A stretch of 64,000 nt of DNA, from NCBI RefSeq assembly GCF_026230105.1, contig NC_079478.1:16073653-16137652 (forward strand), read 5' to 3'. The notes under the pieces are model-generated. The model searched no databases. It was not told where the DNA came from and was given only the letters and a program-made list of their open reading frames with translations. The stretch is from Diorhabda sublineata. Taxonomy: Eukaryota; Arthropoda; Insecta; Coleoptera; Chrysomelidae. Position numbers and translations under genes: made by a program. Position 1 is the stretch's first letter; every line of letters starts with the position of its first letter. This document shows positions 43,108 through 54,417 of the stretch, one piece after another.

Positions 43108-43570
43108 TCTGCCACAATCCCACTATGAAAACTCTTAATTAAAAGATTCCTACTTTTCACTTTTCACCTGGAATAATTTCAGAATTTAATATTTCGAAAA
43201 TATGTACTGCCTTTCTTCAAATGAGAAAACAACTACTTTCCTGGCTAATACCTCGAGGAATATTCAATCACATCTCCTCTGAACAGGGTGAAGTCAATCG
43301 ACTTTTAGCATCCCCAATGGGGGAGGGACTATGATGAGACCTAATACAAACTTCTGCTTGAAAGTGCGAGCCATTAGGGATATTAAGATCGACAAAAAAG
43401 TCGATCACTATCTTTAGAGGAGATGTAATTCATTAGTCAGGAAAGTAGTTGTTTTCTCCTTTGAAGAACGGCATAATATATTTTCGAAATATTAAATTTC
43501 GAAATTATTCCATAGGTGAAAAGTAGAAATCTTCTATTTAAGAGATTTTACAGTGAGATGTTGCAAAATT
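42130..43570. repeat. Cluster of diverged palindromic repeats
   Basis: At least three inverted pairs: 42222-42350 with 42615-42735 (CGTCTCATCAG/CTGATGAGACG and ATTTTCGAGGTTCT), 42845-42905 with 42945-43010 (CCAAAGTGGACTAAC/GTTAGTCCACTTTGG), and 43125-43290 with 43400-43560 (CTACTTTTCACC, GAAAACAACTACTTTCCTG). The motif CTCCTTTGAAGAACGG recurs in several arms. A (TA)n tract (43058-43104) lies in the middle. Non-coding in all frames read. Likely a repeatedly transposed or folded satellite-like unit. Confidence 0.7.
43058..43104. repeat. (TA)n microsatellite
   Basis: About 23 TA units. Confidence 0.96.
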
Positions 43571-45017
43571 AAACACCATAGTGTACTAACTCTGATATAT
43601 TCCGAGCATTCGAAGAAAACTTATGTATTCATCTTCTAGGAATCAATTAGTTTAGAATTGCCATGTTATAGATTTTGAAATATCTTTTAAAAAACATTAG
43701 ATTCATAATATGCAATATTCAATATTCAAATATTCAAATTGATGCTTGACTGAAATATTTCATAATCTAGCTTTCCAAAACTATCAAAATTAAAAAGATT
43801 GAAATAAGTCGAAATGACAATTTTTATCTTTCTTTTAAAAAATTATTAAAAAACCAATTTTTAAATAGAAGAGACGTAAAATCAAGAACATTTAGAAGAA
43901 TAAGCATATACAAAAGGTCTAAAAAATAAGAAATTAAATGATGTCGTGAATTCTTGTACCGAGTAGGTAGTCATATATTCTTGAATGCATTAATTTTTTC
44001 AACGATTACTGTTATATGTACCGCTGTAACTTACCATAAACGTATCTGTATATTCTTCCACTTTTGTATCAATTGTTAAGACCTCCTTATTACCAAAAAA
44101 AAAAACTGCTCACTTGTATATAAAACAATAAAGGTAATACTGATCGTGATCGCAACGCATCGCATACCTCGAAAATCGACCAATAATGAAGAAGACCGCA
44201 TTCCCATGCCTAGAAAGTAGGACGATTACACAGCACCTTGTTAGAGTATGCACTTCTCTCACAAACTGCCATTTTGCATTTTATTTATGTGATTTGAGCA
44301 GTTGGTGGTCGAATTATAGATGCTGAATGTTTTCTAATGAAATTATTGTCTAATTTGATAAATTATATATTTATAACGTGACAAATAATGAGTTGAATGT
44401 ATACTAGAAATTTTTTAAGACTTATACAGTGAGTTTTAGTATGAACACTGTTATTATGGAAAGTATCCATTATTACAACAAAAACCATAGACAACGAAAT
44501 GCTCTTTATCCGTTAAATATGATATACATATAAATACAGGGCTCAAATCTGACAGATGACAAAGTCTCCGAAATAAAAGACAAAGCAACACGAGTGAAAA
44601 ATGATAATGATGATGATGAGGCAGAAGACAGACACTGTCTATTAATATCCGACATTCCAAGACAGTCAAGGGGTGAAGGTTTGATGGTGTCCTAGTAATG
44701 AACTTAGTTATATATACATATGTATCATTACGCCCCCAGAAGTAAGTACAAAGTGCGCTACGGTATAATTAAAGCAAATGCACCAATCAAGTGGTTAGTA
44801 ATATTACGGCTAATAGAGACATGAGAATAGGTCCACTGAGAAGGATGTAACTCGGCAGCTGGGGCGACTTGAAGAGGGTATTAGCAATAAGAATAATATT
44901 TCAAATATCATTAGTAGACGTGCAACTTAACTGACTTTTGTAAATTTTTGGAATACTCATTTAAACAGCATTTTTTTCTGACTACACTTTTTCTGTAACC
45001 TGGAGAACTTTCATGTG
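43571..45017. other. Intergenic DNA
   Basis: Contains a fragment of the dispersed repeat family near 43800-43870 (AATTTTTATCTTTCTTTTAA). A short plus-strand frame near 44530-44690 reads TDDKVSEIKDKATRVKNDND with a (GAT)n run; no family recognised. Confidence 0.35.
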
Positions 45018-45296
45018 CTAAATGGCTGACGACAGGAAATAATAAACCCCAAAAGCTGTTTGGTTCAACTCGCCCTTTTCTGTTCTCATGATTTTCATCT
45101 TGAGTTCCAAATTCAATGCTCCACGCGAGAGTAGGAAGATGCGCACGGTGATTTCTACACGAAAGGAAACATCTTGAATACCTGTCTTGCAGAGGAAAAT
45201 TTTTCCTATATCAGGGTCATTTCTTAAATATACCATATACGGCTGCATTGTCTCGCTGTACTCATCAACAACAAAAAGTCCCAATTTTACAAACAA
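45018..45296 (-). CDS. Unidentified 92-codon open frame
   Basis: The minus strand gives MFVKLGLFVVDEYSETMQPY, FLCKTGIQDVSFRVEITVRI and LELKMKIMRTEKGELNQTAF, closing at 45018. It has alternating hydrophobic and charged residues like beta-strands, no lesion, and GC content above the flanks. Neighbouring sequence to 45440 is also GC-richer. No family is recognised, and splice-like borders were not convincing. It could be a host exon, a retrogene piece or an unknown element. Confidence 0.3.
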   Translation of the reverse strand: MFVKLGLFVVDEYSETMQPYMVYLRNDPDIGKIFLCKTGIQDVSFRVEITVRIFLLSRGALNLELKMKIMRTEKGELNQTAFGVYYFLSSAI

Positions 45297-45579
45297 ACCT
45301 TTATATACAAACTTATTTACTTGTCATCACTTAATAAAAGCGCGCAGAGGAAAACAGCGTAGACACGGGGTGGAGACTCAGGAACAAGCAAGAGCGCTTG
45401 CTGGAAGACGAAGAATATTTCTGTTGAAGATGCCGCAACTCATCTATTGAAAGGATTTTTTCATTAATAAAAAAAAGTATGAACCAGTGAAAAAACACAG
45501 TCACGTACCGCAGTTCTAAGTCATTTTAATTACAAAAATAAACATCGACAAATCTTGTACTGACCTTAAAATTAGACCA

Positions 45580-46290
45580 CATATTTTGGAAATGATTTAC
45601 TCTACTGACACATACAAAACGCATGTACCTCTCTCAGTTCATTTTAAGGATAACTTAAGATCATATTTAATTAAATATTTAAAACAGTTCCTCTTTTTAT
45701 TCATTAAAGTGCATTTATCTATTCTGAATGTATTTAAGTTCTATTTCTATCAGCGGCAGCGTTACGATCGCAGTTCTGAGCATGAGCTGCAGTTACTATG
45801 GAGGGTAGAGGTAAGGAGAACCATCTCTGTGCTACAGAAAGTATCCATCAAATTCTTTACGTTAGGGAGGCGCTACTATCGCATGAGTGTAAATTTTAAA
45901 TAAAGCGCTAGAAATTTGAGAATAAGGACAGAGAAAGAAAGAAGTGATAATTGACACTTTCTTTCTTACAAATCCACAATAATTAATTATTATCTCACAG
46001 TAGTTTATCTAGGCTATATTTACAAAATTATTTTGTACTATGTGAATAGTTTAGATTTTGTATACCAATATTTAATTAACGAACCTAGTCATTTGAAATA
46101 ATCAATTTCCCAACACTGCATACTTCAGTCTATCTAAAATAACTAAGTTCATATGATATCTTGTCCGACAGGAGCGCCATTCTGGTCAAATTTTGAATTA
46201 TAATTTACCGTTTACAAGCGGACAGTTTTTAAGCTAAGCCCCCATATGAGATGACCCTCCTTACCTCTACCCTACATAGCAGTTACTCTG
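45580..46290. other. Region with a short inverted pair
   Basis: GGGTAGAGGTAAGGAG with flanking GTTACT occurs at 45795-45820 and inverted near 46250-46285, enclosing about 430 bp without a recognised gene. It may be the two ends of a small element, but no target duplication is clear. Confidence 0.3.
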
Positions 46291-46349
46291 ACTCAAGCAG
46301 AAGATTCAGATTACTGCTACCGACGTGTTCTATGTAACTCTTCTCTACG

Positions 46350-47110
46350 ATGGCATCCTTATTCGAAAATGCCACCGCTTGTAAAATCAAATCTGTGATT
46401 CGTTTTCTGAATGCTAAGAAATGAAATTGAAATTATCGGGAAATCTACAAGGTTTATAAACAAAATGCTATGGGAAGATGAGTTAGACAGTTCAATGAAG
46501 GACGTGATCAAGTGTATGATAGAGAATGGTGTGGACGTCTTTGGTTACTAACGATCTGGTTTACGCAATTTCAGCAAAACTGTAAATTTAAAATTATTGC
46601 TTCTGTTATTGAGTTTACCAAATATCACCATCACTCTTCATGAAATTGTTACAGAAAACAACGAATGAGCACTTCAGGTTTTGACACTAAAGTATCTTAC
46701 GACATACCAGAAATTAAACGGCTATCAATGGAATGGAGGCATACCAGGTCCCCAATGAAAGTTAAGCATAAGCTTATCTTGACACCTCGAAAACTCATAT
46801 GCACCGTTTGTTGGAACACAAAAGGCATTTTGCTGATTGATTTTTCTACTACGAGGCCGAATAATATGTTAATTGTGAGACCATTAATCGTCTGATCGTC
46901 TTCCGTATAACCCGGACCTCGCTCCTAACGATTTTCATCTCTTCTTATACCTAACATCTTTCATTGGTCGTTAATACTTCAATAATGATGACCATCTGAA
47001 AGAACATGTTACCACTTTTGACAACCTTTTATGAAGAAGACATTTAAAACCTTGTGACACGGTAAGACAAGTGCCTACAAAATTTCGTAAAATGAGTTTA
47101 ACATTTAACA
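46350..47110 (+). pseudogene. Mariner transposase relic
   Basis: Starts at ATG 46350 with MASLFENATACKIKSVIRFL and NAKK. After shifts come QNAMGRRVRQFNEG, IASVIEFTKY, then the catalytic part: MEWRHTRSPMKVKHKLILTP, RKLICTVCWNTKGILLIDF (the stretch after the first aspartate), and near the end DPAPNDFHLFLYLTSFIG-like text with the third aspartate (46925-46945) and NNDDHLKEHVTTFDN. The second-aspartate block (HDNARPH) is missing, as part of the core is deleted. A different lineage from the mariners at 12, 39 and 52 kb. Confidence 0.85.
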
Positions 47111-47365
47111 GACTTTTGTACAATAAATATTCTTTCTTTATCTGTACATGTTTTTTTATATACCGAAACTGATCAATTTAAAAATATTTTTGTAGATATT
47201 TTTAAAACTCTGATACTCGTAATTACAAAAAAACATTATTTCTAGTCTATATGAGTATGTTGTTTTTAGACCAGGGTTGATAATTATTGAAACCAAAAAA
47301 ATAATACTAGTATAGAGCCCATTGCAAAAGCAGGAGAATATGTCTGATCTCTGCAAAGGAAAGGG

Positions 47366-48302
47366 CGTAAGTTTTTAAGGAAAATTGTAGATAATAAGCT
47401 TTTGTATCCACACTTTTTTCACATATCCTCAAAAATTTAGGGGAAAAATTCAATTATTTTGACAGAATTTTGTGAAAACGCACCTTTTTATGTCCGATAT
47501 ACACTGTAATTCATTTGATACGAAATATTTATTTCTAAACCTTATTTTGACTTAATATCGAAAAAACAACTTAATTTTCAATTGAAAATTCTCCCCTCTA
47601 AATATTAGGTATTTTTCGGCGAGATTTTTGTTCGTTGAAATCTCTACTTCCTGATGGTATATAAAATATTACCATCCCCATTACAATTTACTCAGAAAAG
47701 GCAAATAATAAGACAAAAAACTTGCATCAGAAATTTTTTTTATCACTATGTACAATTTATTGAATTTTCCGCTCTAATTACACGAAAAATGTCAGATTTT
47801 ATGTTATATCGGTAAACATAAGTAATTGTAGCCTAAAATTTTAATAAATATCTAAAAATTGTGCAAAATGATTTAAAGAAAAATTCGGATGCGAATTTTT
47901 TTGGTTTTATTTTTTGCCTTTTCAGGGAACGTTTATCAAGGCCATGTTAATATTTTTTATACCATCAGAAAATATATATTTCAACGAACCAAAGCCTCAA
48001 TGATTTTTTAAAAAAAAACTGATATTTTGGCGGGAGAACTTTCGTTCGAAAATTGGGTAATTTTTCGATATTATGTCAAAATAACGAGAAAAAATAAATA
48101 TTTCAAATAAAATAAATTGTGTATACGGGACATAAAAAGATGAGTTTTCACAGAATTTTGTGAAAAAAAATTTTTTGTAAAAGGCAAAAATAAAAAACCA
48201 ATTCCGTTTTTTGAATTTTTTACATAAATTTTGAGGTTATGTGAAAAAAGTGAGAATACAAAAGTTGTAAATCTTCTTATTACCTACAACTTTTTTTTTA
48301 TA
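47366..48302. mobile_element. Fold-back element with ~430-bp diverged arms
   Basis: Arms about 47366-47790 and 47870-48302 are inverted copies at roughly 70% identity: ACTTTTTTCACATA, CACAAAATTCTGTGAAAAC (right arm, reversed), TCGTTGAAATxTxTA and CTGATGGTATA recur in both in order. The spacer is about 80 bp. It contains no coding sequence and no clear target duplication. The divergence shows it is old. Confidence 0.7.
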
Positions 48303-48799
48303 AGACTTGCAGTTTTGCCGGAAATCAAAACCATTTTTTATTCTTAAAAACTCACCTAGTTTCCCTTCCCGATTTCAGATCACCCGTAAATTATTTCACC
48401 TCTTATTTTTATTATATTCTCCTTCTTTTACAATAGGTTTCATTCCACTATTACTTTTTTTCACTTTTTACTATTTTGAAAGGCTTCTACCTTATTCAAT
48501 TTATCAATTTACATACTAAAATATAACGTATACCGTAAACATCAATGTTCAATAAAAAAACCTTTGTAAAAGCCAACTCACTGAGTGGGGTGTCTTTGTA
48601 TTATTCAATACAAAGATGAAAATCGGTTAACAGTCTTTTACACAACGTTTGTGGGGGTTACTTCAATCATTATTCTTAGTGAATACTATTTTCATATCCT
48701 GTTTAATATAGATATCCAAACGCAAATCAAACACTTGTTTCATTGAGGACTTTCGTTTAGAAAACTTAAAATAACAAAACTGAAAACTAAGAAAAAGTC

Positions 48800-49420
48800 G
48801 AACTCAAAACAGCAGATTGTCATCAAGGATACAATCAGTATTCCTTAACATGAATACAGGTCGATGGATGCGGTTTTCTATCTTCGGCGTTGGTAAAGTT
48901 GAAATTAAATCCAATTTGGAAACCACAGATATATCCACACACCTAAATTTTTGTCCATTTCTATGGAAGATCGAAATCCCTAAGCTTCCATTTCATTTTC
49001 TGGTTATGCAAGAGACATGTATGAATAATCAGCTGCCTTTTCCTGTCGAATTTCATGAGGACATATTTTCCTTTTTCACTCAGTTATGAACCGGTATATA
49101 GTTAACGACACGTGGCTCTAAAAACTTTCTGCTATTTAGATAGTTTTCCACAAAGATCTTCCCTTTTCGCCGGCCTAGCGGGAAACTCCAATCGCCTTTG
49201 TCTAATGCTTTCTTCCCTGCTGTACTGAAAACTGGCTTTCGTTTAGGGTTGCGACAATGTCTTTTATGAAATTCGTTGCTGAGGGTACCAAATGGCATTT
49301 TGAATTCTGTAGAAGACCCTTTTATGTTTATCGGCAACTGCTGTAAAGGCCTATTTAACATCACCATCATTATAGTTCCGATAATATCTGGCCCCTAATG
49401 TGCGTTTTTAAGCTCTAGGC
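48800..49420 (-). pseudogene. Pogo/Tigger-like transposase N-terminal relic
   Basis: From 49400 leftwards: NYNDGDVK and AFTAVADK in one frame, then MPFGTLSNEFHKRHCRNPKR, KPVFSTAGKKALDKGDWSFP and LGRRKGKIFVENYLNSRKFL with EPRVVNYIP. This matches the Psq-type helix-turn-helix and start of the CENP-B-like DNA-binding region of pogo-type (DDE_1) transposases (IPxGTLxNK, PVLS, DWGFPL, VKxYLDSR). A frameshift lies before MPFGTL. After 49080 the frame continues as GKYVLMKFDRKRQLIIHT and TKI, resembling a C-terminal tail, so the catalytic core seems deleted. Confidence 0.7.
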
Positions 49421-49524
49421 ATACTTAAAAATACATGGAGATCTATGAAGAATTCTCTAGAGATTATTAGTAATTTGATTTGTTTAAATTTAGATGACAT
49501 AATAAAACCAAATGTGGAAACACG

Positions 49525-50167
49525 GGTGAGAGGGAGAAGAGAGAAATACTTTATTGTCAAAAAATTTTTACAGTTTGTAGATAAGTTTGTTAAAACAAAA
49601 AACAATTATAAAAATAACTAAATAAAGATACAAATATAATAAAATTTCAATTTACAGAAGATAACTACAATTATTCACAAAATTATAAGTATATAAGTTG
49701 TTTATAAGACCATAGCAAAAATTAAACCAGTATGCAACATGCCCAGAATTAAATATTATTATTAGAATTGAAGTAATGTACAGAGTAGAAGGCACTAAAT
49801 ATGCTCCCAAGTTATTGTGGAATGCTGGAAAAGGTGATATCGATTTGATTTCTATTGGCAAGTGATAGTGCATTTTTTTTGCATTGTAAGATAGTGAGCC
49901 CTTAACTAATTCTGAACTTGGAGTGGGTAGGTAAAGGTCGTGTTCCGCCTTCCTAAGTGGATAGCCGTGCAACGGCTTCTGAAATTGGAGAATTAGGCAA
50001 ACGGATTCAAAAATGAGTAAAGAAGGAAGAGTCAGAATTTTTAATCTTTTAAATGAGTATCGGCAGTCAGCACTATTGTTTAAAGATTCGCTCAAATTGA
50101 GACGCACCACACGTACCCCAGAAGGTGTGTCATTGAGCACCACTTCTTGTCCAATAATATAATCCAC
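49525..50167 (-). pseudogene. CR1-like non-LTR retrotransposon 3' end, copy 2
   Basis: Inverted second copy of the family at 23600-24325. The minus strand gives SESLNNSADCRYSFKRLKIL, TLPSLLIFESVCLI, KPLHGYPLRKAEHDLYLPT and PSSELVKGSLSYNAKKMHYH with LPIEIKSISPFPAFHNNLG. The frame is longer than in copy 1 (stop only near 49652), with a deletion before ADCRYS and a frameshift upstream. The 3' UTR shares the TTTTTTGACAATAAAGTATT end. About 25 kb separates the two copies. Confidence 0.85.
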
Positions 50168-51130
50168 ACAAATTTAATTTGATAGAAACATTTCTTCCCA
50201 CATAAACCAGTTTCTGAAATATTAGTTAAAATAATAGTGTACCATAAATAAATAGATAAAAACTTGGTACTCGCATTTTTGTGACTATACTATCAGCACA
50301 AATCTTATGAAACTTATGCGCGTACTTGGAAAGAATCCAATTCTATCGGTTTGTGAAATACCGCCATAAGAAGCTAGACAGTGTTGCCAAGAAATAAACA
50401 CAGCAGAGCCATCTGTCTGGAAAATATCCTGTTTGATCAATGACACCCCTATATTCAAAGTACATCGGTTTACGGTAACAAAATAAAACTTACTTTGTGG
50501 ATATACCTTGTATTTAGCAATTAGTGTTAATTTCTTATGACAAAAATTGAAAATTATATTTGACAACTGATTTCATAATTTGGTATATTGATTCCAAACA
50601 ACTTTTCGCAATAACTTATTATCATATTTGCCACACACTGTACTTCCGAACAAGTTTTTTATTTTGAAAAACTTTCCAGGCTACTTGATTTCCTAGATAT
50701 TAAATTATGTTAGAAATTAGTTTTTTGTCAAAAAGGGCTAAACCACGAGAAATAAAAATAGAAATCAAGAATTTTTTATTTCTTACAAGGGTCATATCAC
50801 CTACCCACATTTTATTTGAATATATATTCAAAAAAAATTCACTTTTTTTAAGTAGAGCGTCCTCTACCGGTGAACATATATAAGTTGATAGCACTATAAT
50901 TATTTTTATAGCGAAATTATTATCCATAAATGATAAACAAAACAGTCCCATTATTTCTTTAATTCTCCATTCAACTTGTAATTCAGCATATAATTATAAA
51001 AAAATCATGGATATAATTTTGTAGATTAACTCTTAAACAGTGAAATAAAAGTTTCTAGTAGATATAATTGTTAATAATAAATAAGTATCTCCGCCATCTA
51101 TATTTTAATCGAAGAAATGAACATCATTCA
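50168..51130. other. Intergenic DNA
   Basis: Two minus-strand open frames (50285-50566 and 50700-50951) show no recognised motif and AT-driven composition. Nothing else supported. Confidence 0.35.
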
Positions 51131-51139
51131 ATTTTCCCG

Positions 51140-51366
51140 CTCTCGTATATTACCACAACCAGGTGTTTTCAGTTCAAGTTACCTTTGCTGAACAAGATTC
51201 TCAGTTCCTCAGTTGTTTCGTGACCTTTCACTAAGAGCACAAGATTTATTATAACAATTGTATAAGAATATGTTCGTAAATTTGACAGCGAGAATTAGTG
51301 ATTCGAAGTGAAACTTTGGGTGATTTAAATACCTGATTAGATAAGAATTTGCTTAAAAACCGTCAT
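51140..51366 (+). promoter_or_regulatory. Possible promoter and 5' untranslated first exon
   Basis: A GC-richer patch contains several initiator-like TCAGT motifs (TTCTCAGTTCCTCAGTTG near 51200-51218) and ends with a strong splice donor, GTCAT followed by GTAAGT at 51367-51372. It looks like a transcription start and a short 5' UTR exon of a plus-strand host gene whose next exon was not found, with transposon-rich DNA following as a possible intron. Confidence 0.3.
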
Positions 51367-52374
51367 GTAAGTATATTTTTTACCACTTCATAATTCGTAT
51401 TGTTTAATAATTTCATTGATCTTTTGTTTAACACCTTTTTGTCAATTGGTTGCCATGGAAATAAGGTTGAAAATATTAGTTCTTTGTTATATTTTGTATT
51501 ATTCAATAGTTTTGATGTTTGATTTAGTTTTATCGTAACTTGTAATACCATTTACGGAACGGTCCGAGCAAGTCGTATTTTTTCTATGTAAATTATTATT
51601 AACAAATTGAAGGACAACTTCTTTAGTGTGATGCTATATTATTATTAGCATTATTCATTAATTTTTTAGAGTTTAATATTAAAATACTTGTCTTGAGTTA
51701 TCATATTTCAGACGTAGTCATCGCTAGTATAAAATTGCATTTTAATAGTACAGGTAAAATAAGATTAAACCCGAAATTGAATTGGGCGCTTCTGATTTTC
51801 TAGATTCTGGGAGGTTTTCGGTTACTGAATAAGCCTGGCAACTTTCAACAAAATTACGGGCACGGGTTTTCGAAATTTTGGAAGTCAAAACAATTTCTTT
51901 ATCACGAATAACTCGAAAACTAAGAAGAATTCGAAAAAACTACCCAGACAAATTTTTTTACAAAAAAGTCTGTAGTCATTTGTTCCTTGGAGCCACTATT
52001 TCTGAGTAAATCTCGCTCAACGCTGAAAGTCCGAATATCCGCTCGCGAATTCCCGCCAGTGCGAATTCAAGCCACTTTACGTTCCAGGCGCACATGGAAA
52101 CTGCGCTAACTCTTGGAAAACTAGTTCGTTTTCAAACAATCAAAATGTATCTTGAACGTTAAGCTTAAGATCTCTATTTTCTACTCGGGTAAGCTAGTAT
52201 AAAATTGCAAGGAAATTTTCAAACAACTTGCGAGATTAAGAGGTATATTGGCCACATAAGCACTTGAAGTTTGAATGGATAAATTTTATCACTCGCCATA
52301 TAAACAAGCAAATCCCACGAGAGATTTGTCGTGTTTTTTGAATTGTTTTTTAAATGCTATATATTTACAATTAT

Positions 52375-52957
52375 TTACAAAACAACCTTATCCCCTCCAA
52401 AATACTCTCCATTACAAGTAATACATTTGTCCCAGCGGTGCTTCCAATGTTCGAAACATTGTTTGAACTACTCTTTAATGTCTTCAATGTTTTCAAATCG
52501 CCGTCCTTTCATGCCCCTTTTCATGCATGGAAATAAGAAAAAGTCGCACGGAGTGAGGTAGGAGAGTAAGGAGCGAGGTCAGGCGAGTAAGGAGTGTAGA
52601 GCAGCGGAACCATGTTATTTTTAACCAAAACCTGCTAATAGTGATGGCTGAGTGTGCAGGTGCGTTGTCATGGTGGAAGAACCAGTTACCTGTTTACTGA
52701 ACCGAGCTCCAAGATATTCCAGAAATTTCAGACAGTTGATCAATTGTCTGTTGACAGTCAACATTTTCATCGATTCGGGCAGTTGACTGACGTCCAGAGA
52801 GAGGTTTGTCATCAATCGACATGTCGCCATTTTTAAATCGAGAAAAAACCACTCACACTTGAGTTTTTCCCATAGCATCATCTTTATAAGCAGTTTCATT
52901 TTTACCGAGTAGAAAACAAAATTTAACAGCAGCACGTTGTTCACTTAAATTTGCCAT
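52375..52957 (-). pseudogene. Mariner transposase with central deletion
   Basis: From ATG 52955-52957: MANLSEQRAAVKFCFLLGKN, TAYKDDAMGKTQV, SRFKNGDMSIDDKPLSGRQS, TARIDENVD, QTIDQLSEISGISWSSVQ (complete helix-turn-helix pair), then a jump to GNWFFHHDNAPAHSAITIS (second aspartate), and in other frames PYSPDLAPYS, CDFFLFPCMKRGMKGRRFEN, FKQCFEHWKHRWDKCITCNG and EYFEGDKVVL, closing at TAA 52375-52377. The first catalytic aspartate and about a third of the core are deleted, so this is a non-autonomous internal-deletion copy with both ends of the gene kept. Confidence 0.92.
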
Positions 52958-53214
52958 CATAAAAAAAACGAAGCAGCAGTGAAACAGCACTAGCAAAAAC
53001 GGTCGCAAGTGACTAACAGTACGTGGCAGGTAAACGGCCCGCGCGACACTGAGCTGGCGACGAGTTGCGCTAGGCAGGCCTTAGCGGCAGAAATCAGTAC
53101 TAAAAAAGCTCTGGTTACTTTTGGGTATATAACACACTTGAACTAGTTCTTGGTTTCAAAGAAACTTTTGAAAAACGCTATCATAAACCCTATCTTCGTT
53201 CTCGGTTGATTATT

Positions 53215-53800
53215 ATTTCAATATTCACAGACTTCTTAATAGTTTATCTTTCACAAAAATGTGGGTACTCATTTTGTGCTCTACATTTTTGGCCCCGGCA
53301 CTTTTTTTTCGAATTCTACGTATTTTTAGAGTTATTCACGAATCGAAATATTTTTGAGCGTTCAAACCCATTTTTTAATGGAAATTTGGAAGTCAGGAAG
53401 AATTGATACCTTTTTTGTACAGAATGTTGTTCTCCACATTTTTTGTCCCGGCAGCTTATGTTGAAATCCTCATAGTTCTCGAGTTATGCGCAATTCAAAA
53501 TGTTTTTGAGTACATGAACCCATTTATTTGGGCTAGGAAAAAATGCTTAGAGACCAATCTGTAGAGAATTTAGTGCTGTACATTTTTTGTTCCAGCACTT
53601 TTTCTCGAATTCCTCGTAGTTTTCGAGTTATTCGCGACTCAAAATACTTTTGAGTGTATAAATCCATTTTAAGGTAAAAATTTTGAAGCTAGGAACAAAT
53701 ACCTAAAATATTTTGTACCCTACATTTTTTGTTACGGTAGTTTTTTCGAATTCCTCATAGTTTTCGAGTTATTCGCGTTTTAAAATTTTTTGGTGTTTCA
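53215..53800. repeat. Tandem ~145-bp repeat, four diverged units
   Basis: An ACATTTTTxGxxxCGGxAG-like anchor occurs at 53283, 53436, 53580 and 53722 (spacing 153, 144 and 142 bp). Each unit continues with TTCGAATTCxTCxTAGTTxT and CGAGTTATTCGC or close variants. The last unit merges into the right inverted arm of the 51.7-kb element. The left arm carries one copy only. Confidence 0.8.
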
Positions 53801-54094
53801 AGTCCCAAAGTTTGAAAAATCCATGCTCGTAACTTTGTTAAGAGCTGCAGTTTCCCAAAACTTCCCAGAATCTAAAAAATCAAAATCGCCCAATTTAATT
53901 TAATGTTTTAGCTCAAAATTGCCTAATTTGCCTGTACTATAAAGGGTAGAAGCATCTTTATTTCCATACAAAAACTTTTATTGTTATTATTATGATTAAC
54001 TTTGCGATTGATGAAAATTATTTGTTGAATATACAAATATAATATGATAATTTTATTGAGCAAGTAAACAACAGTAAAAATAAGCAAATACCAT

Positions 54095-54413
54095 AACATG
54101 CAATATGAATATCTAGGAACTATATTGACAGAGGATAGTAAGATGAAGATATAAATAACAAAAATGGATATAAATCAACGAGACTATATTACAAACTAAA
54201 CAAAACCATACAGGGACATTGAGAGAGAAGTGAAAATGAAGATCCACAATAAAACATCTAAGAGGAATAGCGGGAACAATGAAATCATACATACAAGAAG
54301 AGTTATGAAAGTAGGAAGTACTACCAAAAGAAGAAGAGGTATACCGAGAAGAAAATGTATAGACCCTGTAAGTGAGATAGGAATTAAGAAAGAAACAACC
54401 CAAATTGAACTGA
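54095..54413 (+). pseudogene. RTE-like reverse transcriptase tail, copy A
   Basis: Begins MQYEYLGTILTEDSKMKI, then DYITN, REVKMKIHNKTSKRN, NNEIIHTRRVMKVGSTTKRR and GIPRRKCIDPVSEIGIKKET. The YLGT motif and the GRPRRKWID-like block mark the end of an RTE-type reverse transcriptase. The last 246 bp (54168-54413) are duplicated almost exactly at 54721-54964. A central segment between LNKT-like text and the RR block is shortened relative to intact relatives. Confidence 0.75.
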
Positions 54414-54417
54414 CAAA

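Larger units (their letters stand above)
51746..53939. mobile_element. 2.2-kb element with TAA duplications and ~240-bp arms
   Basis: The ends read TAGTACAGG and CCTGTACTA; TAA flanks both (51743-51745 and 53940-53942), as for PIF/Harbinger insertions. Left arm 51746-52000 and right arm about 53690-53939 share AAATTGAATTGGGCG/CGCCCAATTTAATTT, GATTCTGGGA/TCCCAGAATC and AATAACTCGAAAACTA/TTTTCGAGTTATTCG. The interior holds a mariner relic (52375-52957) and tandem repeats next to the right arm. No own transposase was found. Confidence 0.8.

Noticed and set aside
44454..44669. Minus-strand histidine-rich frame
   Set aside because: It arises from a (GAT)n run and has no conserved features.
48817..49089. 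Plus-strand frame of 90 codons
   Set aside because: The minus strand of the same region reads as a pogo-like tail (GKYVLMKFDRKRQ), which accounts for the open frame.
54113..54403. Hydrophobic minus-strand frame, repeated at 54706-54954, as a membrane protein pair
   Set aside because: Both are antisense of the duplicated RTE-like tail.
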